DNA of 64,000 bases from positions 62,001 to 126,000 of the forward strand of contig NZ_RXNS01000014.1 in the NCBI RefSeq assembly GCF_003966155.1. Direction: 5' to 3'. Shown here piece by piece: positions 32,707-42,299 of the stretch. Under the pieces are notes generated by a model. The model was given only the letters and a program-made list of their open reading frames with translations. It had not been told where the DNA came from and did not search any database. The translations under genes were made by a program, and so were the position numbers. Source of the stretch: Halomonas nitroreducens. GTDB lineage: Bacteria > Pseudomonadota > Gammaproteobacteria > Pseudomonadales > Halomonadaceae. How positions within the stretch are numbered: position 1 is the stretch's first letter; every line of letters starts with the position of its first letter.

Positions 32707-33216
32707 ATGCATGAGGGATTGAGCCGGCTCTATGTCGGCGCGGTGCTGGTGCTCAACGGCCTGTGGCTGCTGGGACGCATCGAGGATCGCGAGATCCAGG
32801 CGATCAACTTCCTCGTGGGCGGGGTCAGCCTCGCCGTGGCCGCCTACGCCGCCTTCGGTCCCGGGGCCGATGCGGCCAGCGTGCGGGCCGCGGCGATGAC
32901 CCTGCTGTTCGCCTTCACCTACCTGTGGGTGGCGATCAATCGCCGCAACGGCAGCTCCGGCCATGGCCTGGGCTACTTCTGCCTGTTCGTCGCGCTCACT
33001 GCCTTGCCCACCGGCGTGCTGCAGCTGGCCGTGGCGGAGGGGGGATGGTGGTCGGGTGCCAACTGGCTGGCCTGGTCGCTGCTGTGGTTCGGTTTCTACC
33101 TGATGCTCTGCCATCGGCCCGGGCTGCAGCCGCTGATGGGGCGAACCTCGCTCGCCCAGGGCCTGGTGACCGCCTGGGTGCCGGGCTATCTGCGGTTGCA
33201 GGAACTACTGGCCTGA
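32707..33216 (+). CDS. UreI/AmiS family urea or amide channel
   Basis: A 169-residue protein with six hydrophobic helices. It fits the acid-gated urea channel UreI/AmiS family: RLYVGAVLVLNGLWLLGRIE, then INFLVGGVSLAVAAYAAFGP, LLFAFTYLWVAINRRNG and ANWLAWSLLWFGFYLML. It should conduct urea or short amides across the inner membrane. In most genomes it is next to urease or amidase genes; none is seen here. The start at MHEGLSRLYVG was chosen because an earlier in-frame ATG gives an unlikely N-terminus. Confidence 0.85.
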   Translation: MHEGLSRLYVGAVLVLNGLWLLGRIEDREIQAINFLVGGVSLAVAAYAAFGPGADAASVRAAAMTLLFAFTYLWVAINRRNGSSGHGLGYFCLFVALTALPTGVLQLAVAEGGWWSGANWLAWSLLWFGFYLMLCHRPGLQPLMGRTSLAQGLVTAWVPGYLRLQELLA

Positions 33217-33308
33217 GCGGCATGGCCGTCCGTGGTAAAACAGTTGTTTGAAATCCGCTCCGGCCCGGGCCACACTCGAGCCTCCACGCGCCAAGGAGGA
33301 GAGGGGAG

Positions 33309-34100
33309 ATGATGCACCGCTTTGCCGACCGGGTCACGCTGACCGTCGCGACCCAGGTGGCCGAGGTGTGCCTGGCGCGCCCTGACCGCCACAATGGCCT
33401 GGATTGGGCGATGATCGACGGCCTGCTCGAGGCACAGCAGCAGCTGACCCGCCTGGACGGCCTGCGGGCCGTGGTACTCAAGGGCGAGGGCGAGAGCTTC
33501 TGTGCCGGCCTCGACATGGCGGCGATCCTGGCCGCCCCCGAGCGGTTGCCGGCGCTGCTCGCGGCCGGTGCCGACGGGCGCAATCCGGTCCAGCGCCTGG
33601 CGCTTGGCTGGCGGGACGCCGGCGTGCCGGTGATTGCTGCCCTGCACGGCCATGTCTACGGCGGTGGGCTGCAGATCGCCCTCGGCGCCGACCTGCGGGT
33701 GGCGCACCCCGAGAGCCGCCTGGCGCTACTGGAGATCGACTGGGGGATCATGCCGGACATGGGGCTCAGCGTCAGTGGTGCCGGGCTGCGCCCGGACGTG
33801 CTGCGTGAACTGGCCTGGACAGGACGCAAGGTGACGGGGGCGGAAGCCCACTCGCTGGGGCTGGTCACGCGGCTGGCGCCGGATCCCGCCGAGCAGGCCA
33901 TGGCCCTGGCCGGCACCATCGCCACCCGCTCGCCGCGGGCGGTGGCCGCCATCGGCGAGTTGCTTGAGCGGGCGCCGAGCCTGTCGCCGGCCGAGCGCCT
34001 GGCCCTGGAGGCCAGGCTGCAGGGCACCCTGCTTGGCGGTGACGAGCAGCGTGAGGCGGTCGATGCCCGGCTGGCCGGGCGGCCCCCGCGCTTCCCCTGA
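33309..34100 (+). CDS. enoyl-CoA hydratase/isomerase family (crotonase) protein
   Basis: A 263-residue crotonase-fold protein. The oxyanion-hole segments are GEGESFCAGLDM and HGHVYGGGLQIALGADLRV. At the first catalytic Glu position of enoyl-CoA hydratase (Glu144) there is Gln in GGGLQIALGAD, while the second Glu is kept in LALLEIDWGIMPDMG. The exact reaction may thus be isomerase-like rather than hydratase. AAGGAGGAGAGGGGAG precedes the ATG. It is probably transcribed alone, ahead of radD. Confidence 0.85.
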   Translation: MMHRFADRVTLTVATQVAEVCLARPDRHNGLDWAMIDGLLEAQQQLTRLDGLRAVVLKGEGESFCAGLDMAAILAAPERLPALLAAGADGRNPVQRLALGWRDAGVPVIAALHGHVYGGGLQIALGADLRVAHPESRLALLEIDWGIMPDMGLSVSGAGLRPDVLRELAWTGRKVTGAEAHSLGLVTRLAPDPAEQAMALAGTIATRSPRAVAAIGELLERAPSLSPAERLALEARLQGTLLGGDEQREAVDARLAGRPPRFP

Positions 34101-34152
34101 CGCCGTCCGCGACAGCCGGTAAGATGGCGCTCCCATGCTCCGAGGTGCCGCC

Positions 34153-35922
34153 ATGACCGAAGCCACCATGCCCACCCTGCGTCCCTACCAGCGCCAGGCG
34201 GTCGCCCGAGTGGTCGAGCACTTTCGCGGCAGTGACGACCCCGCGGTGGTGGTGCTGCCCACCGGCAGCGGCAAGTCGCTGGTGATTGCCGAGCTGGCGC
34301 GCCTGGCCCGGGGCCGGGTGCTGGTGCTGGCCCATGTGCGCGAGCTGGTGGAGCAGAACCATGCCAAGTACCAGGCCTACGGGCTCGTGGCCGACATCTT
34401 CAGCGCCGGCCTGGGCCGCAAGGAGGCCGGGCGGCAGGTGGTGTTCGGCTCGGTGCAGTCGGTGGCGAAGAACCTCGAGCGCTTCGACGACGATGCCTTC
34501 ACCCTGCTGGTGGTCGACGAGTGCCACCGGGTCTCCCTGGAGGAGGATTCGAGCTACCGGCGGGTCATCGCCCATCTGCGCGCCCACAACCCCCGCCTGA
34601 AGATCCTCGGGCTGACCGCGACCCCCTACCGGCTGGGCCAGGGCTTCCTCTACCACCGGCATTACCATGGCATGGTGCGCGGCAGCGAGGACTGCTTCTT
34701 CCGCGACTGCGTCTTCGAGCAGCCGCTGCGCCTGATGGTCAAGCAGGGCTACCTGGCCGAGCCCCGGCTGGTCGATGCGGCGGTGGAGCGCTATGACTTC
34801 TCGGCGCTGGCGCCGGGCAGCGGCGGGCTCTTCCAGGAGGCGGAGCTGAATCGGGTGGTGGCCGGCCATCGCGCGACCCCGTCGATCATCGAGGAAGTGG
34901 TCGCGCGCGGCGCCGAGCGCCGTGGGGTGATGCTCTTCGCTGCAAGCCGCGCCCACGCCGGGGAAATCCTCGGCTACCTGCCGGACGGCGAGGCGGCGCT
35001 GATCACCGGAGCCACCCCCTCGGCCGAGCGCCAGGCGTTGATCGAGGCCTTCAAGACCCGCGAGCTCAAGTACCTGGTCAATGTGGCGGTGCTCACCACC
35101 GGCTTCGACGCGCCCCATGTGGACCTGATCGCCATCCTGCGGCCCACCGAGTCGGTGGGGCTCTACCAGCAGATCGTCGGCCGTGGCCTGCGCCTCGCCC
35201 CCGGCAAGACCGACTGCCTGGTCCTCGACTATGCCGGCAACCCCTGGGACCTCTATGCCCCCGAGGTGGGCAGCCCGCGGCCGGCCACCGACACCGAGCC
35301 GGTCCAGGTCGAGTGCCCCCAGTGCGGCCATGCCAACCTATTCTGGGGGCGGCGCGACGGCGAGCTGGTCATCGAACACTTCGGTCGCCGCTGTCAGGGC
35401 CTGGTGGAGGCGGATGCCGGCCACCAGCGCCAGTGCGACTTCCGCTATCGCTTCAAGGTCTGCGAGGCGTGCGGCGCCGAGAACGATACCGCCGCGCGGC
35501 GCTGCCACGGCTGTGAGGCGCTGCTGGTGGACGCCGACGACAAGCTGCGCGAGGCGCTCCGGCTGCGCGATGCCCGGGTGCTGCGCGTCTCGGGCATGGC
35601 CCTCGAGGCCACCGTCAACGGCCGTGGGCTGCCCCGCCTCAAGGTCGTCTACCATGACGAGGACGGCGCGACCCTCAGCGAGTGGTTCGCCCTGGAGACC
35701 CCGGCCCAGCGCGGCGCCTTCGCCGCGGTCTTCCTGCGCGACCACCTGCGGGCGCCGGGCAGTCGCTGGTCGCCGGCGTCGCCCGAGGAGGTCGTCCGCG
35801 AGCAGCGCCGGCTGCGGGCGCCGGACTTCGTCATCGGCCGCCGGGCGGGTCGCCACTGGCAGGTGAGGAGCAAACTGTTCGACTACACCGGGCGCTATCG
35901 CCTCGCCGCCGAGGCCGGGTGA
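34153..35922 (+). CDS. radD: RadD-like DNA repair helicase
   Basis: A 589-residue superfamily 2 helicase, like E. coli YejH/RadD (586) in length. Walker A is [10 protein letters not shown] (Lys41), the DEAD-box motif is VVDECHRVS, motif [14 protein letters not shown], and motif [17 protein letters not shown]-terminal cysteine cluster follows ([12 protein letters not shown], then [19 protein letters not shown]), as in RadD. RadD takes part in double-strand break repair and RecA-mediated recombination with SSB. GAGGTG upstream supports the ATG at 34153. Confidence 0.9.
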   Translation: MTEATMPTLRPYQRQAVARVVEHFRGSDDPAVVVLPTGSGKSLVIAELARLARGRVLVLAHVRELVEQNHAKYQAYGLVADIFSAGLGRKEAGRQVVFGSVQSVAKNLERFDDDAFTLLVVDECHRVSLEEDSSYRRVIAHLRAHNPRLKILGLTATPYRLGQGFLYHRHYHGMVRGSEDCFFRDCVFEQPLRLMVKQGYLAEPRLVDAAVERYDFSALAPGSGGLFQEAELNRVVAGHRATPSIIEEVVARGAERRGVMLFAASRAHAGEILGYLPDGEAALITGATPSAERQALIEAFKTRELKYLVNVAVLTTGFDAPHVDLIAILRPTESVGLYQQIVGRGLRLAPGKTDCLVLDYAGNPWDLYAPEVGSPRPATDTEPVQVECPQCGHANLFWGRRDGELVIEHFGRRCQGLVEADAGHQRQCDFRYRFKVCEACGAENDTAARRCHGCEALLVDADDKLREALRLRDARVLRVSGMALEATVNGRGLPRLKVVYHDEDGATLSEWFALETPAQRGAFAAVFLRDHLRAPGSRWSPASPEEVVREQRRLRAPDFVIGRRAGRHWQVRSKLFDYTGRYRLAAEAG

Positions 35923-36007
35923 GCCGCGCCTTACCCTGGAGCGCGGCCCTTGGTAGACTGTGCGGTCGATCATTCGCCGCCCAACCAGACCGGAGGCCAG
36001 GCCACGC

Positions 36008-36970
36008 GTGAGCGAGACGCCATCGTCCATCGAAGCGCCCGATGCCCCCCCGGGGAACGGCGGCTCGGCCGAGCCCGGTGCGGCGGAGCGGAGCGCGGCG
36101 GTGCTCGGCCGGCTGTTCGACGAGCCGATTACCCAGCTGCCCGAGGACCTGTACATCCCGCCGGAGGCTCTGCGGGTCTTCCTCGAGGCCTTCGAGGGGC
36201 CGCTGGACCTGTTGCTCTACCTGATCCGGCGGCAGAACCTGGATATCCTGGCCATCGACGTGGCCGCCATCACCCGCCAATACATCGAGTACGTGGAGCT
36301 GATGAAGGCCATGGAGATCGAGCTGGCCGGCGAGTACCTGCTGATGGCGGCCATGCTCGCCGAGATCAAGTCGCGCACTCTGCTGCCCAAGCCGCCCAAG
36401 GAGGGCGGCGATGACGAGGAAGAGGATCCGCGGGCCGAGCTGATCCGCCGGCTGCAGGAGTACGAACGGCTCAAGAATGCCGCCGAGGCCCTGGCCGAGT
36501 TGCCCCGCCTGGGCCGCGACTGGTTCCCGGCCCGGGCGGCGCTGCCGCCCCTGGAGTCGCGGGTGGTCCACCCGGACGTGGAGCTCGACGAGCTGCTCGG
36601 GGCGCTGGCCGGCATCCTGCGCCGTGCCGAGCTCAACCAGGCCCACCAGGTCAGCCGCGAGGTGCTGTCGACCCGGGAACGCATGCTGGCCATCATGGAG
36701 CGCCTGCACCACCAGCACTACACCCCCTTCGAGGCGCTGTTCAGCCTCGAGGAAGGCCGCTCCGGGGTGGTGGTCACCTTCATGGCGATCCTCGAGCTGG
36801 CAAAGGAGGCGATGATCGAGATCGTGCAGAACGCGCCACTCTCGCCGATCCATGTGCGGGCGCGGCTGGCCGCGGAAGAGGATGACGAGGCGGCGGCGTG
36901 CGACGACGCCGGCGAGGAGGGCGAGAGTGCCTTCGCGCCGCAGGACGACGATGGGAGCGAGCCGGCATGA
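36008..36970 (+). CDS. scpA: segregation and condensation protein A
   Basis: The kleisin subunit of the SMC-ScpAB condensin, about 320 residues. The N-terminal domain has FEGPLDLLLYLIRRQNLDIL and the central part AGEYLLMAAMLAEIKSRTLL. The tail is acidic. The start is uncertain: GTG at 36008 with GGAGG 11 bases upstream was chosen; the protein would then have a poorly conserved 45-residue leader before LFDEPITQLPEDLYI. It is coupled to scpB by ATGA. Confidence 0.88.
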   Translation: MSETPSSIEAPDAPPGNGGSAEPGAAERSAAVLGRLFDEPITQLPEDLYIPPEALRVFLEAFEGPLDLLLYLIRRQNLDILAIDVAAITRQYIEYVELMKAMEIELAGEYLLMAAMLAEIKSRTLLPKPPKEGGDDEEEDPRAELIRRLQEYERLKNAAEALAELPRLGRDWFPARAALPPLESRVVHPDVELDELLGALAGILRRAELNQAHQVSREVLSTRERMLAIMERLHHQHYTPFEALFSLEEGRSGVVVTFMAILELAKEAMIEIVQNAPLSPIHVRARLAAEEDDEAAACDDAGEEGESAFAPQDDDGSEPA

Positions 36971-37845
36971 CCGCCATGGAATTCCCCGATGCCCTGGACG
37001 AGATCCTCGAGGCCGCCTTGCTGGCGGCCGGCGAGCCGCTCTCGCTGGAGCGCCTCGAGGGGCTCTTCGACGACCACGAACGCCCGCCGCGGCGTTCGCT
37101 GCGGGAGGCCCTGGGCCGGGTCGAGGTGCGCCACGAGCGCGGTGCCATGGAACTGCTCGAGACCGCCTCGGGCTACCAGCTGCGCATCCGGCCGCGGCTC
37201 TCGCCCTGGGTGTCGCGGCTGTGGGACGAGCGTCCGCAGCGCTACTCCCGGGCCTTGCTCGAGACCCTGGCGCTGATCGCCTATCGGCAACCGGTGACCC
37301 GCGGCGACATCGAGGAGGTGCGCGGCGTCACGGTGAGCGGCTCGATCATGCGCACCCTGGTCGACCGCGGTTGGGTGCGGGTGGTGGGGCATCGGGACGT
37401 GCCGGGCCGTCCGGCCGTCTATGCCACCACCCGGGCCTTCCTCGACGACTTCGGCCTCAAGACCCTCGACGAACTGCCGCCGATGCACGAGCTGAAGGCA
37501 TTCGAGGAGCCGGAGCAGTCCCTCGAGGACACCCCGCCGCCGCCCCAGCACGAGCTGCTGGCCCAGGCGGACGAGCCCCACGAGCAGGAGAGCGAGGGCG
37601 AGACAGCGGCGGACGATGCCGCCGAGGCTGTCTCCGACCCTGACACGGCCGCCTCGGCACCCGAGCCGGCGGCCGACGAGACGACGGCCGGGAGGGCCGA
37701 CGATAGCCACGCCGGGACGGCGTCAGCACGGACGGGCCTGAGCTTCGCCGACCTCGAGGCGCGCCTGTCCGAACGTGCCCGGGGCCGCGTCGACGATGAC
37801 GCTGCCGCGGGGACGGAATCCACTACCAGCGAGACAGACGACTGA
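36967..37845 (+). CDS. scpB: segregation and condensation protein B
   Basis: The ScpB winged-helix subunit, about 292 residues. Family signs: [53 protein letters not shown] and the [20 protein letters not shown] stretch. A low-complexity Ala/Glu/Asp-rich tail (about residues 175-292) follows the conserved core and is longer than in most ScpB proteins; its role is unknown. The gene overlaps scpA and rluB by ATGA and TGATG, a tightly coupled operon. Confidence 0.92.
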   Translation: MTAMEFPDALDEILEAALLAAGEPLSLERLEGLFDDHERPPRRSLREALGRVEVRHERGAMELLETASGYQLRIRPRLSPWVSRLWDERPQRYSRALLETLALIAYRQPVTRGDIEEVRGVTVSGSIMRTLVDRGWVRVVGHRDVPGRPAVYATTRAFLDDFGLKTLDELPPMHELKAFEEPEQSLEDTPPPPQHELLAQADEPHEQESEGETAADDAAEAVSDPDTAASAPEPAADETTAGRADDSHAGTASARTGLSFADLEARLSERARGRVDDDAAAGTESTTSETDD

Positions 37846-38696
37846 TGAGCACCACCACCGAGAAACTGCAGAAGGTCCTGGCCCGGGCGGGCCTGGGTTC
37901 GCGCCGCGAGATGGAAGCCGCCATTGCCGATGGCCGGGTCAAGGTCAATGGTCAGGTGGCGACCCTGGGCGATCGAATCGAGAGCCGCGACCGGGTGTCC
38001 CTCGATGACCGGCCGGTGACCCTGCGGGCCGCCGACGAGGTGCCGCGCCGGGTGATCATGTACAACAAGCCCGAGGGCGAGCTGTGCACCCGCAAGGATC
38101 CCGAGGGGCGCCGTACCGTCTTCGACCGGCTGCCCCGCCTCAAGGGCGAACGCTGGATCGCCATCGGCCGACTGGACATCAATACCAGCGGGTTGCTGCT
38201 GTTCACCACCGACGGGGAGCTGGCCAATCGCCTGATGCACCCCTCGACCCAGATCGAGCGCGAGTATGCCGTGAGGGTGATGGGCGAGGTCAATCTGGAT
38301 CAGGTCAAGGCCATGGTCGAAGGGGTCATGCTCGACGACGGTCCGGCCCGCTTCACCGATGTCCAGGAGTTCGGCGGCGAGGGCATCAATACCTGGTTCC
38401 ACGTGGTGATCATGGAGGGCCGCAATCGCGAGGTGCGCCGGCTCTGGGAATCCCAGGGCCTGACGGTCAGCCGCCTCAAGCGGGTGCGTTATGGCAACAT
38501 CTTCCTCGACAAGCGCGCCAAGGCCAGCGAGTGGGTGGAACTCAGCCAGGACGAGATCGACGACCTGGCCGAGATGGCCGGGCTTGCGCCCCGCAAGGTG
38601 CCGGAGCTGACTCCCGACGAGAAGAACCGTTGGAGCCGCGACAAGCACAAGCGCCGGCCGGTCCAGGCGATGCGCAAGCCCAAGGCGCGCCGCTAG
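37845..38696 (+). CDS. rluB: 23S rRNA pseudouridine(2605) synthase
   Basis: A 283-residue RsuA-family pseudouridine synthase with an N-terminal S4 domain ([20 protein letters not shown]) and the catalytic Asp in [40 protein letters not shown] is typical of RluB/RluE/RsuA. The basic C-terminal tail ([17 protein letters not shown]) fits RluB. Its start codon overlaps the scpB stop by one base. A tRNA promoter begins about 55 bp after its end. Confidence 0.92.
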   Translation: MSTTTEKLQKVLARAGLGSRREMEAAIADGRVKVNGQVATLGDRIESRDRVSLDDRPVTLRAADEVPRRVIMYNKPEGELCTRKDPEGRRTVFDRLPRLKGERWIAIGRLDINTSGLLLFTTDGELANRLMHPSTQIEREYAVRVMGEVNLDQVKAMVEGVMLDDGPARFTDVQEFGGEGINTWFHVVIMEGRNREVRRLWESQGLTVSRLKRVRYGNIFLDKRAKASEWVELSQDEIDDLAEMAGLAPRKVPELTPDEKNRWSRDKHKRRPVQAMRKPKARR

Positions 38697-38751
38697 GCGC
38701 TCCCATCGCTCCGGCCCGGCGGAAGGGATTAGCCGAAAGGCAAAAAAGTCC

Positions 38752-38780
38752 TTGCCAGGCCGGGGGCATATCCGTATTAT
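38752..38780 (+). promoter_or_regulatory. sigma-70 promoter of the tRNA-Lys pair
   Basis: TTGCCA (38752-38757) and TATTAT (38775-38780) with a 17-bp spacer, 16 bp before the first tRNA-Lys. Near-consensus and correctly placed to start transcription a few bases before the 5' leader. Confidence 0.8.
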
Positions 38781-38796
38781 CTGCACCCGTTCGGAA

Positions 38797-38872
38797 GGGT
38801 CGTTAGCTCAGTTGGTAGAGCAGTTGGCTTTTAACCAATTGGTCGTAGGTTCGAATCCTACACGACCCACCA
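38797..38872 (+). tRNA. tRNA-Lys (anticodon TTT), copy 1
   Basis: A 76-nt cloverleaf: acceptor GGGTCGT/ACGACCC, D-arm AGCTCAGTTGGTAGAGC, anticodon loop CTTTTAA in a TTGGT-type stem, T-arm TAGGTTCGAATCCTA, encoded CCA. Identical to the next copy at 38914. Confidence 0.98.
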
Positions 38873-38913
38873 TCCGAACCTGAGACCATGGCGACTGAGC
38901 CGCCATGCGTTGC

Positions 38914-38989
38914 GGGTCGTTAGCTCAGTTGGTAGAGCAGTTGGCTTTTAACCAATTGGTCGTAGGTTCGAATCCTACACGACCCACCA
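38914..38989 (+). tRNA. tRNA-Lys (anticodon TTT), copy 2
   Basis: Identical in all 76 bases to copy 1, separated by 41 bp and without its own clear promoter, so both probably come from one transcript. Confidence 0.98.
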
Positions 38990-38996
38990 GACACAG

Positions 38997-39024
38997 CGCC
39001 CCTGCCTCCCATGAGGCAGGGGCG
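38997..39024 (+). terminator. terminator of the tRNA-Lys operon
   Basis: A 12-bp perfect stem CGCCCCTGCCTC / GAGGCAGGGGCG with a CCAT loop, 7 bp after the second tRNA-Lys and followed by TTCTGCGTTC. A GC-rich intrinsic terminator with a weak T-tract. Confidence 0.7.
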
Positions 39025-39293
39025 TTCTGCGTTCGGGCCGCGCGACGCCCCGCCCGGCTCGGTAGCCCCGTTTTCCTTGCAACCCGGCCGGGACGGCGTC
39101 ATCATCGACGGGCATCCTGTTTCTTGCCCGGAGTGATCGAATCACGGGTTTTCCGGTCTAGAATGGATGCGGGTCGGCCACGGCGGAAGACGCGACGGTT
39201 GACCCTCTGGCGTGTCGCGGCGTGCGGAGTGCACGCGCGTCGGCACCTGGTGTAATGCAGGGGGAGCCCCTGCCGGTCACAGTGGTAGACACG

Positions 39294-40322
39294 ATGACGA
39301 TCATGACTTCCCGTGCCGAGCTGCGCGAACAGCTGGCACGCACCTACTGCCCCACGCGCATTCCCGCCGAGGACGAGGCCCGTATCGAGGAGATCAAGCG
39401 TCTGCTCGAGGCCCACAATGCCGTCCTGGTGGCTCACTACTACACCGATGATGCCATCCAGCAGCTTGCCGAGGAGACCGGTGGTTGCGTGGCCGATTCC
39501 CTGGAGATGGCGCGCTTCGGTGCCCGCCACGAGGCCGAGACCCTGGTGGTGGCCGGGGTCCGTTTCATGGGCGAGACGGCCAAGATCCTCTCCCCCGAGA
39601 AGCGCGTGCTGATGCCCACCCTGGAGGCGACCTGCTCGCTGGACGTGGGTTGTCCGGCCGACGAGTTCAGCGCCTTCTGCGATGCCCATCCCGACCGTAC
39701 CGTGGTGGTCTATGCCAACACCTCGGCGGCGGTGAAGGCCCGCGCCGACTGGGTGGTGACCTCGTCCATCGCCGTGGACGTGATCGAGCATCTGAAGGCC
39801 CGCGGCGAGAAGATCCTGTGGGCCCCGGACAAGCACTTGGGCGGCTATATCCAGAAGCAGACCGGTGCCGACATGCTGCTCTGGGACGGCGCCTGCATCG
39901 TCCACGAGGAGTTCAAGGCCAAGGGTGTCGAGGACCTCAAGGGCCTGTACCCCGAGGCGGCGGTGCTGGTGCATCCCGAGTCCCCGGCCTCGGTGGTCGA
40001 GCTGGCCGACGTCGCGGGCTCCACCTCCCAGCTGATCAAGGCGGCCAAGGCGCTGCCCCAGGACAAGCTGATCGTGGCCACCGATCGCGGCATCTTCTTC
40101 AAGATGCAGCAGGCGGTGCCCGAGAAGACCCTCTTCGAGGCCCCCACCGCCGGTAACGGCGCCACCTGCAAGAGCTGCGCCCACTGCCCGTGGATGGCGA
40201 TGAACGCCCTCGACAACCTGGCCGGCGCCCTGCGCGAGGGCGAAGGCGAGATCCAGGTCGACGATGCCCTGCGCCAGGCGGCGCTCAAGCCGCTCCAGCG
40301 GATGCTCGACTTCAATGCCTGA
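39294..40322 (+). CDS. nadA: quinolinate synthase
   Basis: A 342-residue [4Fe-4S] enzyme that condenses iminoaspartate with dihydroxyacetone phosphate to give quinolinate for NAD. The three cluster ligands are expected at Cys114 ([11 protein letters not shown]), Cys201 ([11 protein letters not shown]) and Cys298 ([10 protein letters not shown]), the E. coli spacing. [20 protein letters not shown] and [14 protein letters not shown] complete the pattern. The start at [13 protein letters not shown] is a choice; earlier in-frame starts at 39222 and 39255 exist. The partner gene nadC is about 9 kb away. Confidence 0.95.
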   Translation: MTIMTSRAELREQLARTYCPTRIPAEDEARIEEIKRLLEAHNAVLVAHYYTDDAIQQLAEETGGCVADSLEMARFGARHEAETLVVAGVRFMGETAKILSPEKRVLMPTLEATCSLDVGCPADEFSAFCDAHPDRTVVVYANTSAAVKARADWVVTSSIAVDVIEHLKARGEKILWAPDKHLGGYIQKQTGADMLLWDGACIVHEEFKAKGVEDLKGLYPEAAVLVHPESPASVVELADVAGSTSQLIKAAKALPQDKLIVATDRGIFFKMQQAVPEKTLFEAPTAGNGATCKSCAHCPWMAMNALDNLAGALREGEGEIQVDDALRQAALKPLQRMLDFNA

Positions 40323-40372
40323 CCCGGCTTCGCCGGGAGCTGAACGATGGTCCGCTTCGCGGACGTAAGCGT

Positions 40373-40445
40373 GAAGCTGGAAGCAACACCGCCCCCGTGG
40401 CTTGCCACGGGGGCGGTGTTGCTTCCAGCTTCCAGCTTCCAGCTT
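40373..40445. terminator. 28-bp perfect hairpin with TTCCAGC tandem repeats
   Basis: The arms 40373-40400 and 40405-40432 are exact complements around a CTTG loop. The right arm runs into three tandem 7-bp units (TTCCAGC) and ends in CTTTTA. It separates convergent nadA and bepA. A bidirectional terminator is likely; the motif GGCTTCCAGCTTACGGCTT near 61668 looks related, hinting at a dispersed extragenic repeat. Confidence 0.7.
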
Positions 40446-41900
40446 TTACTGAAACTCCTCCATGGCTTCCCGGTACTCGAGGAAGGCCTCGCGGCGCTGG
40501 GCGATGCGCCCGGCGGCGTTGTCGTCGCGTTCCGCTTCTGCCACGTCCTTGGCCACCTCGAGCTGGCGGATGGCGCGATCGATATGCCCGGTCAGCTGCA
40601 GGTGCTCGGCCCGGGCCAGGTGTCCCCAGGCCGGACGGCCGCTGCGCCCGGCGGCTTCGGCGAGCAGGTCGAAGACCCGCGGATCTTCGGGGCGGCGGGT
40701 GGCCAGCTCACTGAGCTGCCGGTAGGCCGCGTCGGCATCCCGCTGCAGCAGGGCCTCGCCGAGCAACAGGTTGGCCGGCACATAGTCGGGCATCAGGCGC
40801 AGCTGATGGCGGCTGCGGGCGATGGCCTCATCGACCCGGCCGGCCTCGAGGGCGACCTCGGCGGCCGAGGCGGGCAGCATCGCCAGGTCGGGCAGGCGCC
40901 GGGCCAGGGCATCCAGGGCCTGCAGCGCGGCGTCGCTGCGCCCGGCCTCGGCATCCGCCAGCGCGGCAAGGTAGCGCCGGGCCATCTCCGGGGCCTGGCC
41001 GCGCGCCAGGCGGGTGGCGGCCTGGCGTGGGTCCTGGTCGTGGATCGCCAGCAGGGCACGGGCGCGGATCAGGTGGTACTCGATGTCCTCGTCCCGGGGC
41101 GTGTTCACGCTGAGCTGGTCGGCCCGTGCCTGGGCATCGCTGATGCGCGATTCCGTGACCGGGTGAGTGAGCAGGAACTCCGGCGGATTGCCGCCCTGCA
41201 GGGAAATCTTGCGCTGCATGGTGCGGAACATCTCGACCATCGCCTGGGGGGCGTAGCCGGCATCGGCCATGGCCTGCAGGCCGATGCGATCGGCCTCCCG
41301 CTCGAAGCGCCGCGAGTAGGCCAGCTGATCCTGGAACAGCGCGGCCTGGGAGCCCATGGCGGCGGCGATACCGGCATCGCCGCCGCCGCCGGCGGCGATC
41401 AGCATCCCGGCGAGCATGGCGGCCATGGCCGGGATCTGGGTCTGCTCGGCGCGGGCCTGGCCCCGGGCATAGTGACGCTGGGAGAGGTGGCCGAGCTCGT
41501 GGGCGAGGACCGAGGCCAGGGGCGCCTCGCGCTCGGCGAAGGCGAACAGGCCGGCGTTGACGCCGATCACGCCGCCGGGCACGGCAAAGGCGTTGAGCCG
41601 CTCGCTGGCGACCAGGGTGATCACCGGGTCGATGCCGCCCACGTGGCTGTAGGGCAGCAAGCCGCTCACCAGGGACTCCACGTAGTGCTGGGCGATGGGA
41701 TCCTGCCACTGCGGGGCCTGGGCGCGGAACTGGCGCAGCCAGGCGCGGCCCAGGCGGACCTCCTTGCCACTGACGGCCTGGGTGTCGTCGCTGATCAGGC
41801 TGGGCAGGTCGGCATCGCCGTCGTACTGACCGAGGGCCGGCCCGGCGACGGCCAGGCTGAGGGCGATGGCGGTGAGACAGGACAGGGGGTGACGCAGCAT
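40446..41900 (-). CDS. bepA: BepA-like periplasmic M48 metalloprotease/chaperone with TPRs
   Basis: A 484-residue outer-membrane quality-control protein. A signal peptide (CLTAIALSLAVAGPALG) is followed by an M48 domain with HELGHLSQRHYARG (zinc ligands and catalytic Glu, near residue 136) and RFEREADRIGLQAMADAGY (third ligand), then TPR-like repeats (about residues 300-480). BepA assists LptD assembly and degrades misfolded outer-membrane proteins. The start MLRHPLSC gives the expected signal sequence. It is divergent from the TusA-like gene. Confidence 0.9.
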   Translation of the reverse strand: MLRHPLSCLTAIALSLAVAGPALGQYDGDADLPSLISDDTQAVSGKEVRLGRAWLRQFRAQAPQWQDPIAQHYVESLVSGLLPYSHVGGIDPVITLVASERLNAFAVPGGVIGVNAGLFAFAEREAPLASVLAHELGHLSQRHYARGQARAEQTQIPAMAAMLAGMLIAAGGGGDAGIAAAMGSQAALFQDQLAYSRRFEREADRIGLQAMADAGYAPQAMVEMFRTMQRKISLQGGNPPEFLLTHPVTESRISDAQARADQLSVNTPRDEDIEYHLIRARALLAIHDQDPRQAATRLARGQAPEMARRYLAALADAEAGRSDAALQALDALARRLPDLAMLPASAAEVALEAGRVDEAIARSRHQLRLMPDYVPANLLLGEALLQRDADAAYRQLSELATRRPEDPRVFDLLAEAAGRSGRPAWGHLARAEHLQLTGHIDRAIRQLEVAKDVAEAERDDNAAGRIAQRREAFLEYREAMEEFQ

Positions 41901-42050
41901 GGCCTTCCTCGTCAGGGAGCGGAACAGGGCGGGACGGCTCCCCTCCGACATTGATTCGTCCGGAAAAGTGCCTTTAAATCCCAAGAGTTCATGTCGGCAA
42001 CCTGCCCCGCTCGGGCCCGGCATGCCTCTGGCATTCTCCCGGGAGACAAT

Positions 42051-42299
42051 ATGGCTGTGCAACCTGATGACGTGCTCGACGCACGGGGTCTTCCCTGTCC
42101 GCTGCCCCTGCTCAAGGCCAAGCAGGCCCTGTCCCGGCTGGCACCGGGGCAGCTGCTGGAAGTGATGGCCACCGATGCCGGATCCTGGCGGGACTTCGAG
42201 ACCTTCATCGCCCAGAGCGACCACGAGATGCCGGCCCGCGAGGAACGTGGCGAGGTCTACCACTACTGGATCCGCAAGGGCGGGGAGCCGGCTTCATGA
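42051..42299 (+). CDS. TusA-family sulfurtransferase
   Basis: An 82-residue protein with the TusA-type CPxP motif in LDARGLPCPLPLLKAKQAL, whose Cys carries sulfur as a persulfide. The remainder (LLEVMATDAGSWRDFETFIA and YHYWIRKGG) fits the two-layer fold. GGGAG six bases before the ATG supports the start. It overlaps the PerM-type gene by ATGA and lies divergent from bepA; this TusA-bepA-perM neighbourhood is common in gammaproteobacteria. A role in sulfur relay is likely but the acceptor is unknown. Confidence 0.9.
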   Translation: MAVQPDDVLDARGLPCPLPLLKAKQALSRLAPGQLLEVMATDAGSWRDFETFIAQSDHEMPAREERGEVYHYWIRKGGEPAS

